Assembly (NCBI GenBank): GCA_035366835.1
Contig: DAOSIS010000019.1
Location: 15,631-79,630 of the forward strand
Length of the DNA: 64,000 nucleotides
Direction: 5' to 3'
Origin: UBA6109 sp035366835
GTDB lineage: Bacteria > Desulfobacterota > Syntrophia > Syntrophales > UBA6109
In this document: piece by piece, positions 33,584 to 42,539 of the stretch
Layout of the letters: every line of letters starts with the position of its first letter
Position numbering within the stretch: the stretch's first letter is position 1
Program-made: the position numbers and the translations under genes
The notes under the pieces: generated by a model
Databases searched by the model: none
Seen by the model: the letters and a program-made list of their open reading frames with translations, nothing else
Told to the model about the DNA's origin: nothing

Positions 33584-34171
33584 ATGATCGGCATGCGCAG
33601 GAAGGGATTGCGATGGCGCGTCTTCGCGGGGCCGCGACGGAAGGTGCGGATTGCCGCAGCGGTTTTCCTGCTGGTCCTCATCGCCGCTGCCGGCGTCCTG
33701 TGGGGCGTCCGCGAGACGTCCAAGGGGGGATTGAAGATCCTGACGGAACACACCGACCTGGACGTGAAGGACGTGCTGTTCACGGAGGTCGGAGCCTCCG
33801 GGGAGAAATGGGAGATTCGCGCGCAGCGGGCCAGATACTTTCGCAGGGAGAATAAGGCGCTGTTCGACAAGGCGGACATCCGCCTCGTCCTCAAGGATGG
33901 GAAGGTATTTCGCGTTCGCGGCGACAGGGGGAGCATGAATACGTCGTCACGGGACATGGAAATCTCCGGAAACGTCACCGTGGAATCCGACAGCGGCGAC
34001 CGCTTTTCCACGGACCGCCTTCAATATTCCCATGCCAAAGGGGTCGTTTCCACGGACGGCGCCGTTGTTCTCGAGAACGAGAGAATGAGGATCGACGCCG
34101 TGGGCATGAGACTGTCCCTGGTCAGGAAGGAAGTCGCCCTCCTCGGGAGGGTGAAGGCGGAGGTTCGATAA
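33584..34171 (+). CDS. lptC: Lipopolysaccharide export protein LptC
   Basis: 195 residues from 33584. A membrane anchor (VRIAAAVFLLVLIAAAGVLW) is followed by a periplasmic beta-jellyroll with the LptC pattern: VLFTEVGASGEKWEIRAQRA, ADIRLVLKDGKVFRVRGDRG, ISGNVTVESDSGDRFSTDRL. It links the LptBFG transporter to LptA. LptA and LptB genes follow at once; lptF and lptG are not in the window. Confidence 0.87.
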   Translation: MIGMRRKGLRWRVFAGPRRKVRIAAAVFLLVLIAAAGVLWGVRETSKGGLKILTEHTDLDVKDVLFTEVGASGEKWEIRAQRARYFRRENKALFDKADIRLVLKDGKVFRVRGDRGSMNTSSRDMEISGNVTVESDSGDRFSTDRLQYSHAKGVVSTDGAVVLENERMRIDAVGMRLSLVRKEVALLGRVKAEVR

Positions 34172-34172
34172 G

Positions 34173-34817
34173 GTGTCAGACATGATCGTGTTGAAGATGC
34201 CCGGGAGCCGGGCTTCTTTCCGGACATTCCGATACGGGAGGGCCGCAGCCGCGTTTGCGGCGTGGGTCGCCGTACTGGCCATGCTGGCCGGGAGTGTCTG
34301 GGCGGCGGCCGAGCGGAAGAAGGAGGCGAAGGCGGACAAGAGCGAACCCATTCAGATTACCGCCGATCGGCTCGACGCCTACAACGAGCAGCGGCTCGTC
34401 GTTTTTTCGGGGAACGCCGTCGCAACGCAGGCCGACAAGGTGATCCAGGCGGACAGCCTGCATCTGTTCTACCGCAAGGACGCCTCCGATCCGACCAAGG
34501 CGGTCAAAGGCCTGGGGAATACGGGGGACCTGGAAAAGATGGAGGCCAGGGGCAATGTCACGATCACCCAGGGCGAACGGATCGTGACCGGAGATCATGC
34601 GGTTTTCTATCAGGATGAACAGAAGATCATCGTCACCGGAAATGCCGTATTGAAGGAAGCGAAGAACATCATCCGCGGGGAACGGATCGTCGTCCTGATG
34701 AACGAAAGCCGCGGGACCGTGGAAAGCGGGGAAAACAAGCGCGTCACGGCCACCATCTATCCTTCGGAGTCCGACAAGAAGGATAAGGAAAAAGAAAAGC
34801 AAAAGGAGAAGCCATAG
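34173..34817 (+). CDS. lptA: Lipopolysaccharide transport periplasmic protein LptA
   Basis: 214 residues from a GTG, or 211 from the ATG at 34182. It has a signal peptide (AAAFAAWVAVLAMLAGSVWA) and an OstA/LptA beta-jellyroll: PIQITADRLDAYNEQRLVVF, GNAVATQADKVIQADSLHLF, ARGNVTITQGERIVTGDHAV. A Lys/Glu-rich tail ends the protein (KKDKEKEKQKEKP). It bridges LptC and LptD across the periplasm. Confidence 0.88.
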   Translation: MSDMIVLKMPGSRASFRTFRYGRAAAAFAAWVAVLAMLAGSVWAAAERKKEAKADKSEPIQITADRLDAYNEQRLVVFSGNAVATQADKVIQADSLHLFYRKDASDPTKAVKGLGNTGDLEKMEARGNVTITQGERIVTGDHAVFYQDEQKIIVTGNAVLKEAKNIIRGERIVVLMNESRGTVESGENKRVTATIYPSESDKKDKEKEKQKEKP

Positions 34818-34900
34818 GCGGTCCGGCGACTGGAGGGCAGGGCGCTTTCCGACGGGGAGCGCGACTGCAGGTCCATACCGGCTCGCTGCCGAAAGAAAAG

Positions 34901-35680
34901 ATGGGAATGCTGTCGGCAAGAAAACTCGTGAAGGAATACGGGGGCAGGCGGGTCGTCAACGGCCTGGACCTCGATATCTGTACGGCCGAGGCGGTCGGTC
35001 TTCTGGGGCCGAACGGGGCGGGAAAAACAACGACCTTCTACATGGTCGTGGGGCTGGTGAAGCCCGACGGCGGTCAAATCCTCCTGGACGGAGAGGACAT
35101 CAGCTCCTGCCCGATGTACATCCGCGCCCGCAAGGGAATCAATTACCTTCCGCAGGAACCCTCCATCTTCCGGAAGCTGACCGTCGCGGAAAATATCCTG
35201 GCCGTTCTCGAGACGCTGGACCTGGACGAGAAGGCGCGGGCCGAGAGGCTGGAGGAACTGCTGGCCGAACTCGACCTGACGGCGCTTGCCGGCAACCCCG
35301 CCTACTCGCTGTCGGGGGGAGAACGCCGGAGGGTGGAGATTACCCGCGCCCTGGTAACCATGCCGCGCTACATCCTCCTGGATGAGCCCTTTGCGGGCAT
35401 CGACCCGCTGGCCGTCGCGGAGATCCAGAAGATCGTCGGGAAACTCAAGTCCAAGGGGATCGGCGTCGTCATTTCCGATCACAACGTTCGGGAGACCCTG
35501 TCTGTCTGCGACCGAGCCTACATCGTCAATGAAGGGAACATCCTGATCGAGGGAAACCCGGAGACGATCGCCGCCTGCGAGGTCGCCAGGAGGATCTATT
35601 TCGGCGAGAATTTTGTTCTCGACGCATCCGTCCGAAGGGACCGGACCGGGGCCGGTCGGGGGGAGGAATCCCGGCGTTAG
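34901..35680 (+). CDS. lptB: Lipopolysaccharide export ABC ATPase LptB
   Basis: 259 residues. The ABC ATPase motifs are GLLGPNGAGKTTTFYMVVGL (Walker A), the Q-loop LPQEPSIFRKL, signature YSLSGGERRRVEITRAL, Walker B YILLDEPFAGIDP, and H-switch SDHNVRETL. The IFRKLTVAENI segment is typical of LptB. The C-terminus is extended by about 15 basic residues relative to E. coli LptB (241 residues). lptB directly before rpoN is a very common proteobacterial order. Confidence 0.94.
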   Translation: MGMLSARKLVKEYGGRRVVNGLDLDICTAEAVGLLGPNGAGKTTTFYMVVGLVKPDGGQILLDGEDISSCPMYIRARKGINYLPQEPSIFRKLTVAENILAVLETLDLDEKARAERLEELLAELDLTALAGNPAYSLSGGERRRVEITRALVTMPRYILLDEPFAGIDPLAVAEIQKIVGKLKSKGIGVVISDHNVRETLSVCDRAYIVNEGNILIEGNPETIAACEVARRIYFGENFVLDASVRRDRTGAGRGEESRR

Positions 35681-35710
35681 TCGCGGCCTGATACATCGTC
35701 GGAATCGTTT

Positions 35711-37159
35711 ATGGCTTTCGAACTGAAACAGCATCTCAAACTCAGCCAGCAGCTCATCATGACGCCGCAGCTCCAGCAGGCGATCAAGCTCCTGCAATTG
35801 TCGCGACTGGAGCTGGTGGAAGCGGTCAATCAGGAAATGGAGGAGAACCCCCTTCTCGAAGAAGCCGCGGCCGAGGAAGAAACGGAGATCTCGACCGATG
35901 TGGAGCCCGCGGAGGTCCAGACACCGCCGGAGACGAAGCGAACCGAGGAATTGACGGGGGAGGGGGACGGAAAGGAAGAGTTCGACTGGTCGGGCTATCT
36001 CGAGGATTACAGTCCGAGTCTTTCGGCGCGGGACCGGAGCGACGCCGATGCCCCGAGCTGGGAGAATCTCCTCGTCGTCAAGTCGACGCTGAACGACTAT
36101 CTCATGTGGCAGCTCGGCCTTTCCTCCATGACGGACCTGGAACGCAGGATCGGGGAACAGATCATCGGGAACATCGATCCGAACGGCTACCTTGCCGCGT
36201 CCGTCGAAGAGATCGCCGTGCTGGAGTCCGTGGCGCCTGCGGTCGTGGAGTGCGTGCTGAAGAGCATACAGGAATTCGATCCTCCGGGAATCGCGGCGAG
36301 GGACCTCAAGGAATGCCTCCTGATACAGTCCCGGATTCTCCGGATGCAGGGCACATTGGTGGACCGGATCATCGAGCATCACATCAAAGATCTGGAGATC
36401 AAGAATTACGCCAACATCGCGCGGAAACTGAAAGTTCCGCTTCAAGAGGTGCTTGCGGCCGTGGAAGTGATCGGCAACATGGATCCGAAGCCGGGCAGCA
36501 GCTACAACGATGACAGGGTCCAGACCATCATTCCCGATGTGTATGTCGTCAAGTCGGGGGACGACTACAAGGTCACACTCAATGATGACGGGATGCCGAG
36601 GCTCCGCATCAGCGGCTTCTACCGCAACCTTGTCGGAGGGGGCAGCCCCGGGGCAAATGCCGAGACCGGAAAAAAGTATATCCGCGAAAGGATGCAGTCC
36701 GCCGCGTGGCTGATCAAGAGCATCCAGCAGCGGCAGCGGACGATCTACAAGGTCGCCGAAAGCATCGTACAATTCCAGAGGAGTTTCCTGGACAACGGCA
36801 TCTCGCACCTGAAGCCGCTGGTCCTGAGGGACGTGGCGGAAAACGTCGGCATGCACGAATCCACCATCAGCAGGGTCGTGACCAACAAGTACATGCATAC
36901 CCCCCAAGGCATCTATGAAATGAAGTTCTTCTTCAGCAGCAGCCTGAAGAACGCCGACGGAGAGGCCATTGCCTCCAAGTGCGTCAAGGAGGAGATCCGC
37001 AAGATCGTCGGCTCCGAAGGCCACAAGAAGCCTTACAGCGACAGCGACATCGTTGCCATGCTGGCGAAGTCCGGAATCTATATCGCGCGGCGCACCGTCG
37101 CCAAGTACAGGGAGATGATGGGGATTCTGCCGTCTTCGCGAAGGAAGAAGATGTTCTGA
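35711..37159 (+). CDS. rpoN: RNA polymerase sigma-54 factor
   Basis: 482 residues. Region I is Gln/Leu-rich (LKLSQQLIMTPQLQQAIKLL). An acidic region II follows (EEAAAEEETEISTDVEPAEV), then the core-binding domain, the HTH (LRDVAENVGMHESTISRVVT) and the RpoN box ARRTVAKYRE near the C-terminus. It directs transcription from -24/-12 promoters with enhancer-binding activators. It heads the rpoN-hpf-ptsN-hprK-rapZ group. Confidence 0.96.
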   Translation: MAFELKQHLKLSQQLIMTPQLQQAIKLLQLSRLELVEAVNQEMEENPLLEEAAAEEETEISTDVEPAEVQTPPETKRTEELTGEGDGKEEFDWSGYLEDYSPSLSARDRSDADAPSWENLLVVKSTLNDYLMWQLGLSSMTDLERRIGEQIIGNIDPNGYLAASVEEIAVLESVAPAVVECVLKSIQEFDPPGIAARDLKECLLIQSRILRMQGTLVDRIIEHHIKDLEIKNYANIARKLKVPLQEVLAAVEVIGNMDPKPGSSYNDDRVQTIIPDVYVVKSGDDYKVTLNDDGMPRLRISGFYRNLVGGGSPGANAETGKKYIRERMQSAAWLIKSIQQRQRTIYKVAESIVQFQRSFLDNGISHLKPLVLRDVAENVGMHESTISRVVTNKYMHTPQGIYEMKFFFSSSLKNADGEAIASKCVKEEIRKIVGSEGHKKPYSDSDIVAMLAKSGIYIARRTVAKYREMMGILPSSRRKKMF

Positions 37160-37213
37160 CCAAGGCGATCCCGCAGGGGATCGTTCAGAAATGTGAATGA
37201 GGAGGTGACCGCT

Positions 37214-37750
37214 ATGAAGATTTCTCTGACCTTCAGAAATTCCGAGGGGGAATCCTGGCAGAAGGAATACGTGGAGGACCGGCTCAAGAAGTTGAACAAG
37301 TACATCGATCACCCTTCGGAAGCGCGGGTCGTTCTTTCCGTGGAGAAATTTCGGAACGTAGCGGATATCAACTTGATGGCGAACGGGCTGAACGTCACCG
37401 CCAAGGAAGAGGCCAAAGACATGCATCTGGCCATCGACGAGGCGGTCGACAAGATCGAACGCCGTCTCAAGAAGCACAGGGAACGGATCCGGGGCCGCAA
37501 GGCCGCCGGCGCAGAAGAGCGGTCTGCCGGTGAAACCGCCGCCGCGGAAGAGCCGGAGGAGGCCTCCGAGGGGAGGACCCTGGAAACCCGGAGGGTGGTG
37601 CTGAAACCGATGTCCGTCGAAGATGCCCTCATGGAACTCGAGGCGGGGAGGAATCAATTCATCATCTTCCGCGATTCCTCCTCGGAGCAGGTGGCCGTCA
37701 TCTATCGCGCCGGCAACGGCAAGTTCGTCCTCCTGGAGACGAAGGGCTGA
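37214..37750 (+). CDS. hpf: Long-form ribosome hibernation promoting factor
   Basis: The ATG at 37214 with GAGGAGGTGA gives 178 residues. The N-terminal S30AE domain (MKISLTFRNSEGESWQKEYV, YVEDRLKKLNKYI, DMHLAIDEAVDKIERRLKKH) is followed by an Ala/Glu-rich linker. The C-terminal dimerisation domain is VVLKPMSVEDALMELEAGRN...FRDSSSEQVAVIYR. Long HPF forms 100S dimers alone. The S30AE domain appears slightly shorter than usual at its start. Confidence 0.9.
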   Translation: MKISLTFRNSEGESWQKEYVEDRLKKLNKYIDHPSEARVVLSVEKFRNVADINLMANGLNVTAKEEAKDMHLAIDEAVDKIERRLKKHRERIRGRKAAGAEERSAGETAAAEEPEEASEGRTLETRRVVLKPMSVEDALMELEAGRNQFIIFRDSSSEQVAVIYRAGNGKFVLLETKG

Positions 37751-37772
37751 AAGGATCCCGGGAGAGTCGACC

Positions 37773-38234
37773 ATGAAGATCTCGGAGATATTGCATCGGG
37801 ACGCCGTTGTGGAATCGTTGGGTGCGGTGACGAAAAGGGAGGTCCTCTTCGAACTGGTGGAGCCGCTGTCGCGGCTCCATGCCGAATTGGATCAGGACCG
37901 GACGGTCAACATCCTGCTGGAAAGGGAGAAACTCGGCAGCACGGGGGTCGGGGAAGGCATCGCCATTCCGCACGGCAAGACCCCCGGTCTGAACGAGGTG
38001 ATCGTTTCGTTCGGCAGGAGCGTGCAGGGCGTGGATTTCGACGCACTGGACGGCAAACCCGTCCACCTCTTCTTTCTCCTGATGGCCCCGGAGGGTTGTG
38101 CCGGTTCGCACCTGAAGGCGCTGGCCAAGATCTCCCGGATGCTCAAAGACGTTCCGTTCCGCAATCGATTGATGGAGGCTAGGTCGGCCGCGGAGCTTTA
38201 CCGGGCGATTGCGGATCAGGACGACCTTTGCTGA
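37773..38234 (+). CDS. ptsN: PTS IIA-Ntr family protein
   Basis: 153 residues: LHRDAVVESLGAVTKREVLF, LEREKLGSTGVGEGIAIPHG with the phosphorylatable His in IPHGKTPG, FLLMAPEGCAGSHLKALAKI. It is the nitrogen/potassium-related phosphocarrier, linked to rpoN across proteobacteria. HPr and enzyme I genes are not present in this window. Confidence 0.92.
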   Translation: MKISEILHRDAVVESLGAVTKREVLFELVEPLSRLHAELDQDRTVNILLEREKLGSTGVGEGIAIPHGKTPGLNEVIVSFGRSVQGVDFDALDGKPVHLFFLLMAPEGCAGSHLKALAKISRMLKDVPFRNRLMEARSAAELYRAIADQDDLC

Positions 38235-38254
38235 CCCGTACCGCGGGATCTCTC

Positions 38255-38806
38255 ATGAGCCGTCATTTCCTGCGCGATCTTTTCCATTCCCGCTGGGACA
38301 GGCACCTTCTGAAGAGCCGCTTGAAGGCCCTCATCGACGAGAAATGCCGACATCGCCTGTCGATGCACGGCGCCCTGGTCCTGGCGTCTGGGGTCGGAAC
38401 GCTGATCGTTGGGAAAAGCGGCGCCGGCAAGACCACCTGCGCCGTCGACCTTGCGCGAAGGGGGCACAAGTGGATCGCCGACGACATCGTGGTCATTGAA
38501 AGGAAGGGCGGTCTGCTGGTCGGCTCAGGCCACCCGCGGATACGCGGCTTGCTCGCGCTGGACGGGAGGATCCTCGACGCGCAGGGCTTCCTCGGAGCGG
38601 ACGCGGTACGCGAGGATGCATCGATCGCCATGATGATCGAACTCGGCGCCGCCTTCCCGGAATCCGGGATGGCCGGGCGCGGCCGCCGGATTCTGGGGCG
38701 GTCCGTTCCCTGCTGGCGCCTTCCCGCGACCATCACCCGGTCCGGTGCGGTTGCCGCCGTGGAAGCCCTGGCGCAGAATCTGCGAAACGCCGGAGAAGGA
38801 ATGTGA
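38255..38806 (+). CDS. hprK: HPr kinase/phosphorylase, short form (catalytic domain only)
   Basis: 183 residues from the ATG at 38255 (a TTG at 38228 would add nine and overlap ptsN). The catalytic core has Walker A GKSGAGKTTCAVDLARRGH, WIADDIVVIE, and the HPrK/P region GSGHPRIRGLLALDGRI. The N-terminal domain (about 130 residues) found in Gram-positive HprK is absent, as in alpha-proteobacterial short forms. It should phosphorylate HPr/NPr on Ser, linking PTS-Ntr with metabolism. Confidence 0.8.
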   Translation: MSRHFLRDLFHSRWDRHLLKSRLKALIDEKCRHRLSMHGALVLASGVGTLIVGKSGAGKTTCAVDLARRGHKWIADDIVVIERKGGLLVGSGHPRIRGLLALDGRILDAQGFLGADAVREDASIAMMIELGAAFPESGMAGRGRRILGRSVPCWRLPATITRSGAVAAVEALAQNLRNAGEGM

Positions 38807-39669
38807 AAACCCCCCGCATCGTGGTCATCACGGGCATGTCCGGTTCCGGAAAGACGACGGCTCTCCGGGCCTTGGAAGACATGGGGTTCTTCTGCGTGGA
38901 CAACATGCCCGTCGTCCTGTGGCCGAAGTTCCTGGAAATCCAGTTCCGTCAACCCAAGGAGTGTTCGGATGTGGCGTTGGTGATGGACCTGAGGGAGCAG
39001 GGCCTTCTGGACAAATACGGGCGGATCTTTCAACGCCTGAAGGACAAGGGATATCCCTTGGAGATCCTGTTCCTGGACGCGTCGGACGAGGCCCTGCTCC
39101 ACCGCTTCAGCGAGACGAGGCGGGTCCATCCCCTGGCGGTCCACGGAACCGTCATGGAGGGTGTGAAGCTGGAGAGGTCCAAGCTCGGTCCGCTGAAGGA
39201 GATGGCCGACAGGATTCTGGACACGACTTCCTACAACGTCCACCAGCTCAAGGATGCCGTGCAGCACCTCTTCCGCTCGCCCGCCGATAAGCGCCGGATG
39301 GTGATCCATGTGACGTCCTTCGGCTACCGATTCGGGTTGCCGCCCGACGCCGACATCGTGCTCGATGTCCGGTTCCTCCCCAACCCGCACTTCGTCGAAG
39401 GGCTGCGCGCCCACGACGGCCATCACCCGCGCGTGCGGGAGTACGTGCTGACGTCGGATACGGGTGAAATCTTTGTCCGCAGGCTCTTCGAGCTGATGGA
39501 GTTCCTGACGCCGCTGTACGAGAAGGAGGGAAAGTCGCGGCTCAACATCGCCATCGGATGCACGGGAGGCCGTCATCGCTCCGTCGTCATGGCGAATGAG
39601 TTGGTTGATTACTTCTCCCAGAGGCAATTTCCGGTGAACGTGCACCACCGGGACATCGCCAAAAGCTGA
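38803..39669 (+). CDS. rapZ: RNase adapter/nucleotide-binding protein RapZ
   Basis: 288 residues from a GTG overlapping the hprK stop. P-loop IVVITGMSGSGKTTALRALE, a Walker B-like DNMPVVL, and the C-terminal domain with FGYRFGLPPDADIVLDVRFL, VRFLPNPHFVEGLRAHDG, IAIGCTGGRHRSVVMANEL. In E. coli RapZ directs decay of GlmZ to control amino-sugar synthesis; outside enterics its target is unclear. Confidence 0.94.
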   Translation: MKTPRIVVITGMSGSGKTTALRALEDMGFFCVDNMPVVLWPKFLEIQFRQPKECSDVALVMDLREQGLLDKYGRIFQRLKDKGYPLEILFLDASDEALLHRFSETRRVHPLAVHGTVMEGVKLERSKLGPLKEMADRILDTTSYNVHQLKDAVQHLFRSPADKRRMVIHVTSFGYRFGLPPDADIVLDVRFLPNPHFVEGLRAHDGHHPRVREYVLTSDTGEIFVRRLFELMEFLTPLYEKEGKSRLNIAIGCTGGRHRSVVMANELVDYFSQRQFPVNVHHRDIAKS

Positions 39670-39673
39670 GCAG

Positions 39674-39795
39674 ACTGCTGAAGAATGGCCGTCTGAAGCG
39701 TTCCCCTCGTCCTGCGCCGTTCAGCGTACATCCCGGTACTCTTCATGGTTCAGGATTCGGTGCCCTGCATCCGGCCGTTCTTGAACCGCCCCGTC
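39674..39795. repeat. Dispersed palindromic repeat, family A, copy 1
   Basis: This ~120-base stretch shares CGTT(T)CCCCTCGTCCT, CAGGA-TTCGG and TGCATCCGG blocks with 49513-49639 and has imperfect inverted ends (TGAAGAATGGCCG near 39680, CGGCCGTTCTTGA near 39775). It fills the convergent gap between rapZ and the M23 gene and overlaps the M23 stop by one or two bases. Confidence 0.6.
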
Positions 39796-41122
39796 AGAAG
39801 GCGTCCGCCATCTTTTTCGTGACATTGTCCTGGATCCAATGGGGATCCCACCACTCCTGGGGATTGACGAATTCTCCGCCCACGAGGATGCTGAGGTGCA
39901 GGTGGTCGCCCCCGGCGAGGCCCGTCACTCCCGAGCGGCCGATGGCATCGTTGCGTTTGACGGATTGTCCCGCCTTGACACCGATCTCCGACAGATGACC
40001 GTAGAGGGAAAAGAGGCCGAGCCCGTGGTCGATCACCACGGCGTTTCCATAGATTCCCAGGCCCGAGGCGAATACGACGACACCGCTGTTGACCGCTTCG
40101 ATGGGGGCCTGGGCCGTGGATGCGAGGTCCACGCCCATGTGGACGCTCTCGCCGACGGCCTTGCCTCCGTAGAGATAGGTCCTGTGGTCTCCGAACTGCG
40201 CCATGGGCGAGGCGTTCTTCATGCGCACAAACGTATCCTGCCACAACTGCCGCGGCGACGATTTTGCGCAGAGGGACTGGATCGTCTTCCTGTTTTCCTC
40301 GCGGAGCACGCCGTTGACGTAGAGGAAGGTCTCCAGAAGGGGCTTTCCCCTCAGGTCCGGATGGGAGGCCTGGAATTCCGGCATCTTCTGCTGCAGGAAT
40401 CCGTCGGAGAGGTTCATCGCATCACGGCGGAATTTCTTCGCGAGCAGCAGGTACGGTACGGAGACGAGGGATTCGTTGCCCGCCGTGTCCCTGGCGAAGA
40501 GTCTGATCGAAAGGTTTTCCTTCTTCGCGTCGAGCGGAACCGCGAAATAGACGATCGTGACGGGTTTGCCGGCGGCCGAGGCCGGATATCCGGGGAAGAA
40601 GACCTTGTCCACCCAGACGCCGCTTGCCGAGACCGTCTCCGACATCCGGTAGAGAAGGACGCAGGATCCGCCCGGATTGATGTGGTTCATGCGGTTGAGC
40701 GGAAAAATCTGGGGCGGGACGGTATCGATCGTGACGGTTTTCTCCACGAGCGTCTGGTTCTTCAGCAGCGAGTGGTCTTCCGCCAGGACCGTCAGTACGG
40801 CCGAGCCGTCCCGAAGGCGCAGCTTGGCGGCGTCGACCGTCACGGTGACCGTCTTTTCGGCGACGCCGCGGTCGGGGAGTTCGATCGACCAGACGGTTTG
40901 CCGGCGATTGTCCTGGGTGATGGACGCGCTGAGCTTCCGCAATCCGCTCCTCCGGTCCGAGAAGGACAGCGAAAGCGATTGGCGTGCACCGATGACGCCT
41001 GCGTCCGGCGTCATGACGACTTTCGGTTTTTCGGGTTCGAGGATCGTCAGCGTCAGAATCCAGAAGGTGCCGAGAGCGGCCAATCCGATCAGGGCAAACC
41101 AGAGGGCTTTCTTGCGGTGCAT
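39794..41122 (-). CDS. M23 family murein endopeptidase, membrane-anchored
   Basis: The ATG at 41122 gives 442 residues. An N-terminal TM anchor (ALWFALIGLAALGTFWILTL), then Ig-like/beta domains (residues ~40-250, with RLFARDTAGNESLVSV), then a C-terminal LytM domain with ESVHMGVDLASTAQAPIEAV (HxxxD), VIDHGLGLFSLYGHLSEI and GDHLHLSIL (HxH). It is presumably an active zinc endopeptidase acting on peptidoglycan or as an amidase activator. Ribosome site GGAAGGA. Confidence 0.85.
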   Translation of the reverse strand: MHRKKALWFALIGLAALGTFWILTLTILEPEKPKVVMTPDAGVIGARQSLSLSFSDRRSGLRKLSASITQDNRRQTVWSIELPDRGVAEKTVTVTVDAAKLRLRDGSAVLTVLAEDHSLLKNQTLVEKTVTIDTVPPQIFPLNRMNHINPGGSCVLLYRMSETVSASGVWVDKVFFPGYPASAAGKPVTIVYFAVPLDAKKENLSIRLFARDTAGNESLVSVPYLLLAKKFRRDAMNLSDGFLQQKMPEFQASHPDLRGKPLLETFLYVNGVLREENRKTIQSLCAKSSPRQLWQDTFVRMKNASPMAQFGDHRTYLYGGKAVGESVHMGVDLASTAQAPIEAVNSGVVVFASGLGIYGNAVVIDHGLGLFSLYGHLSEIGVKAGQSVKRNDAIGRSGVTGLAGGDHLHLSILVGGEFVNPQEWWDPHWIQDNVTKKMADAF

Positions 41123-41256
41123 CGGGGTTTCCTTCCTGAGAAAATTCGCTCTCTCGTCTATAATGGGTCCCCGCCGAATTTTCAAGCGAAACCGGCCGGA
41201 CGGCGCTTCCGTCCGGCGGAAAGCCGCGGAGAAGCGCGGCGGCGGGCATTCTGGCC

Positions 41257-41285
41257 TTGCAGTCGCCCGGCGGAATTGCTATAGT
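41257..41285 (+). promoter_or_regulatory. Putative sigma-70-type promoter of coaBC
   Basis: TTGCAG (41257-41262) and TATAGT (41280-41285; 5 of 6 to consensus) are spaced by 17 bases, about 60 bases upstream of the coaBC start. Confidence 0.5.
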
Positions 41286-41345
41286 GAAGTCATCATCGAT
41301 CTCTTTGAGATTTCGAATATTTCCCGAATGATCGAGGTTGCGGCC

Positions 41346-42539
41346 ATGCTCAGGAACAAGCGGGTGCTGCTGGGGGTGACGGGCGGTATCGCTGCCTACA
41401 AGTCTGCGGAACTGGTGCGTGCCCTGGTGAAACGCGAAGCGTCGGTGAAAGTCGTGATGACGAAGAGCGCCACGGAATTTCTGACGCCGCTCACCCTCCA
41501 GACGCTCTCGGGGAATCCCGTCTATACGGAATTGTTTACGCTTGTGCGCGAAGCGGACATCGCGCATGTGTCGCTCGCCGAAGAGGCCGAAATCGCCGTG
41601 GTCGCGCCGGCGACGGCCAACTGCATCGGCAAGCTCGCTTCCGGGATTGCCGATGACCTTCTCGGCGCGGTCCTGATGGCGACGAAGGCCCCGGTCCTTG
41701 TCTGCCCGGCGATGAACACGGGCATGTACCAGAACCGGATCGTCCAGGAGAACATGGAGAAACTGGGGCGGCATGGGTTCGCTTTTCTGGAGCCCGCGAG
41801 CGGCGAGCTGGCCTGCAAGTCGGTGGGCGTCGGGCGGCTTCCGGAGATCGAGGACATCGTCGAGGAGATGGAGACGCTGCTGACGCCGAAGGACCTTTCC
41901 GGATGCAGGATCCTCGTGACGGCCGGACCCACGCGGGAGCGGCTGGACCCGGTCCGCTTCATCACCAACCCGTCCTCGGGAAAGATGGGGTACGCCCTGG
42001 CCCGCATGGCGCGCCGGAGGGGGGCCGAGGTGACCCTTGTCAGCGGCCCGTCCGCCCTGGCACCCCCCCGCGGCGTACGGATCGTTTCCGTCACCTCCGC
42101 GATGGAGATGCACGACGCCGTCACGGAGCGCTTCGCGGATGCGGACGTTGTCATCAAAGCGGCCGCCGTGGCGGACTACCGCCCCGCCGAACCCTCCGGC
42201 AGCAAGATCAAGAAGGGAAAAGAGACGCTGATGCTCCGCCTGGAGAGGAACCCGGATATCATCGCCGCGCTGGGAAAGAAGAAGGGCGGGAAGATCCTTG
42301 TCGGCTTCGCAATGGAGACGGAGGATCTGCTTGCGAGGGCCCGCCGGAAGATGAAGGACAAGAACATGGACCTGATCGTCGCCAACGACCTTTCCCGTGC
42401 GGGCGCCGGTTTCGAGGGCGACACGAACATCATCACGTTGATCGATCGGGACGGCGGCCTTCAGGAGCTTCCGCTGATGGACAAGAAGGACGCCGCCGAT
42501 CGCATCCTTGACAGGATTCGGGCCTATGTCCGGACGTGA
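41346..42539 (+). CDS. coaBC: Bifunctional phosphopantothenoylcysteine decarboxylase/synthetase
   Basis: The ATG at 41346 (GAGG 8 bases upstream) gives 397 residues. N-terminal CoaC flavoprotein: LLGVTGGIAAYKSAELVRAL, the His motif ADIAHVSLA, PAMNTGMY. C-terminal CoaB: LVTAGPTRERLDPVRFITNP, SSGKMGYALA, KMKDKNMDLIVANDLS with the Lys of the synthetase site. It converts phosphopantothenate to phosphopantetheine for CoA. Confidence 0.94.
   Translation: MLRNKRVLLGVTGGIAAYKSAELVRALVKREASVKVVMTKSATEFLTPLTLQTLSGNPVYTELFTLVREADIAHVSLAEEAEIAVVAPATANCIGKLASGIADDLLGAVLMATKAPVLVCPAMNTGMYQNRIVQENMEKLGRHGFAFLEPASGELACKSVGVGRLPEIEDIVEEMETLLTPKDLSGCRILVTAGPTRERLDPVRFITNPSSGKMGYALARMARRRGAEVTLVSGPSALAPPRGVRIVSVTSAMEMHDAVTERFADADVVIKAAAVADYRPAEPSGSKIKKGKETLMLRLERNPDIIAALGKKKGGKILVGFAMETEDLLARARRKMKDKNMDLIVANDLSRAGAGFEGDTNIITLIDRDGGLQELPLMDKKDAADRILDRIRAYVRT

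Noticed and set aside
34757..37774. A 1005-residue open frame on the minus strand opposite lptB, rpoN and hpf
   Set aside because: Three conserved genes occupy the plus strand; the antisense frame is a codon-bias artefact.
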